Assembly (NCBI GenBank): GCA_019247865.1
Contig: JAFBAJ010000749.1
Location: 1 to 6,389 of the forward strand
Direction of reading: 5' to 3'
Source of the DNA: Acidobacteriota bacterium
GTDB taxonomy: Bacteria > Acidobacteriota > Blastocatellia > Pyrinomonadales > Pyrinomonadaceae
DNA length: 6,389 nt
Shown: positions 6,280-6,389 of the stretch, piece by piece
How the letters are laid out: each line of letters starts with the position of its first letter
Numbering within the stretch: position 1 is the first letter of the stretch
Notes under the pieces: generated by a model
What the model was told of the DNA's origin: nothing
The model's database searches: none
Seen by the model: the letters and a program-made list of their open reading frames with translations, nothing else
Position numbers and translations under genes: made by a program

Positions 6280-6319
6280 GTCTTTCATAGATGAAAAAGT
6301 TTGAAGCAACATGGATAGT

Positions 6320-6347
6320 ATCATAGATATCTCACGCAAAGGCGCAA
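6320..6347 (-). promoter_or_regulatory. Candidate promoter of the transporter gene
   Basis: Read on the minus strand, TTGCGC (6342-6347) and TATGAT (6320-6325) are separated by 16 bases. The -10 matches five of six consensus positions and the -35 only three. The -35 lies inside repeat copy C. The leader from here to the GTG is AT-rich, unlike the rest of the window. No yybP-ykoY-type or other riboswitch was recognised in this short leader. Confidence 0.22.
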
Positions 6348-6389
6348 AGACGCAAAGGAAAACTATTAAAGTCTTTCTTTGCGTCTTTG
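6332..6389. repeat. Octamer palindromic repeat, copy C (cut by window end)
   Basis: The left arm 6332-6361 repeats the copy B arm from its TCACGC end through GGAAA. After a 15-base AT-rich spacer a second arm opens with CTTTGCGT CTTTG (6377-6389) and is cut at the window edge. Bases 6345-6357 pair perfectly with 6377-6389. It lies upstream of the transporter gene and has the same arm polarity as copy B. Confidence 0.88.

Noticed and set aside
6267..6331. Manganese (yybP-ykoY) or magnesium riboswitch before the transporter
   Set aside because: The leader is only about 65 bases long and AT-rich, with no recognisable conserved helices.
6112..6339. Possible leader ORF overlapping the transporter start
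   Set aside because: It would start at TTG inside the repeat arm, lacks a Shine-Dalgarno, and becomes Arg/His-rich shadow sequence once inside the gene.

Overview
The window looks like a piece of bacterial chromosome of about 60% GC. It carries five clear protein genes, one shrunken gene, and short palindromic repeats in most of the gaps. No rRNA, tRNA, integrase, transposase or CRISPR array was seen. The protein set and the intergenic repeats would fit an environmental soil or sediment bacterium such as Acidobacteriota (Blastocatellia-like). That placement is a guess from general familiarity, because the window holds no phylogenetic marker.

Plus strand, 1-3320. The order is a four-helix membrane protein of unknown role that may be cut at the window edge, then a 108-codon remnant of a metallophosphoesterase, a GMC-family FAD oxidoreductase resembling cholesterol oxidases, and a GH19-type lysozyme/chitinase-like cell-wall hydrolase. 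The remnant overlaps the start of the GMC gene, so those two are probably translated from one message. The hydrolase follows 54 bases later with its own strong Shine-Dalgarno. No pathway connects all four.

Minus strand, 6266-3403. An Nramp-fold metal transporter comes first, followed by an MscS-type small-conductance channel that carries a C-terminal cyclic-nucleotide-binding domain. They share a strand and are 86 bases apart, so co-transcription is possible. A heptamer-based palindrome lies in that gap and also supplies the last six codons and the stop codon of the transporter. The transporter lacks two of the classical Nramp metal ligands, so its substrate may not be Mn/Fe.

The most distinctive feature is the repeats. 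One family appears three times (650-706, 3321-3395, 6332-6389). Its arms are tandem copies of an octamer CTTTGCGY arranged as an inverted repeat. A second element (4917-4974) has the same plan with a heptamer GGTCTTW. Copies differ in unit number and in arm polarity. One copy sits between the convergent gene sets as a near-perfect 75-base hairpin and could end transcription from both sides.
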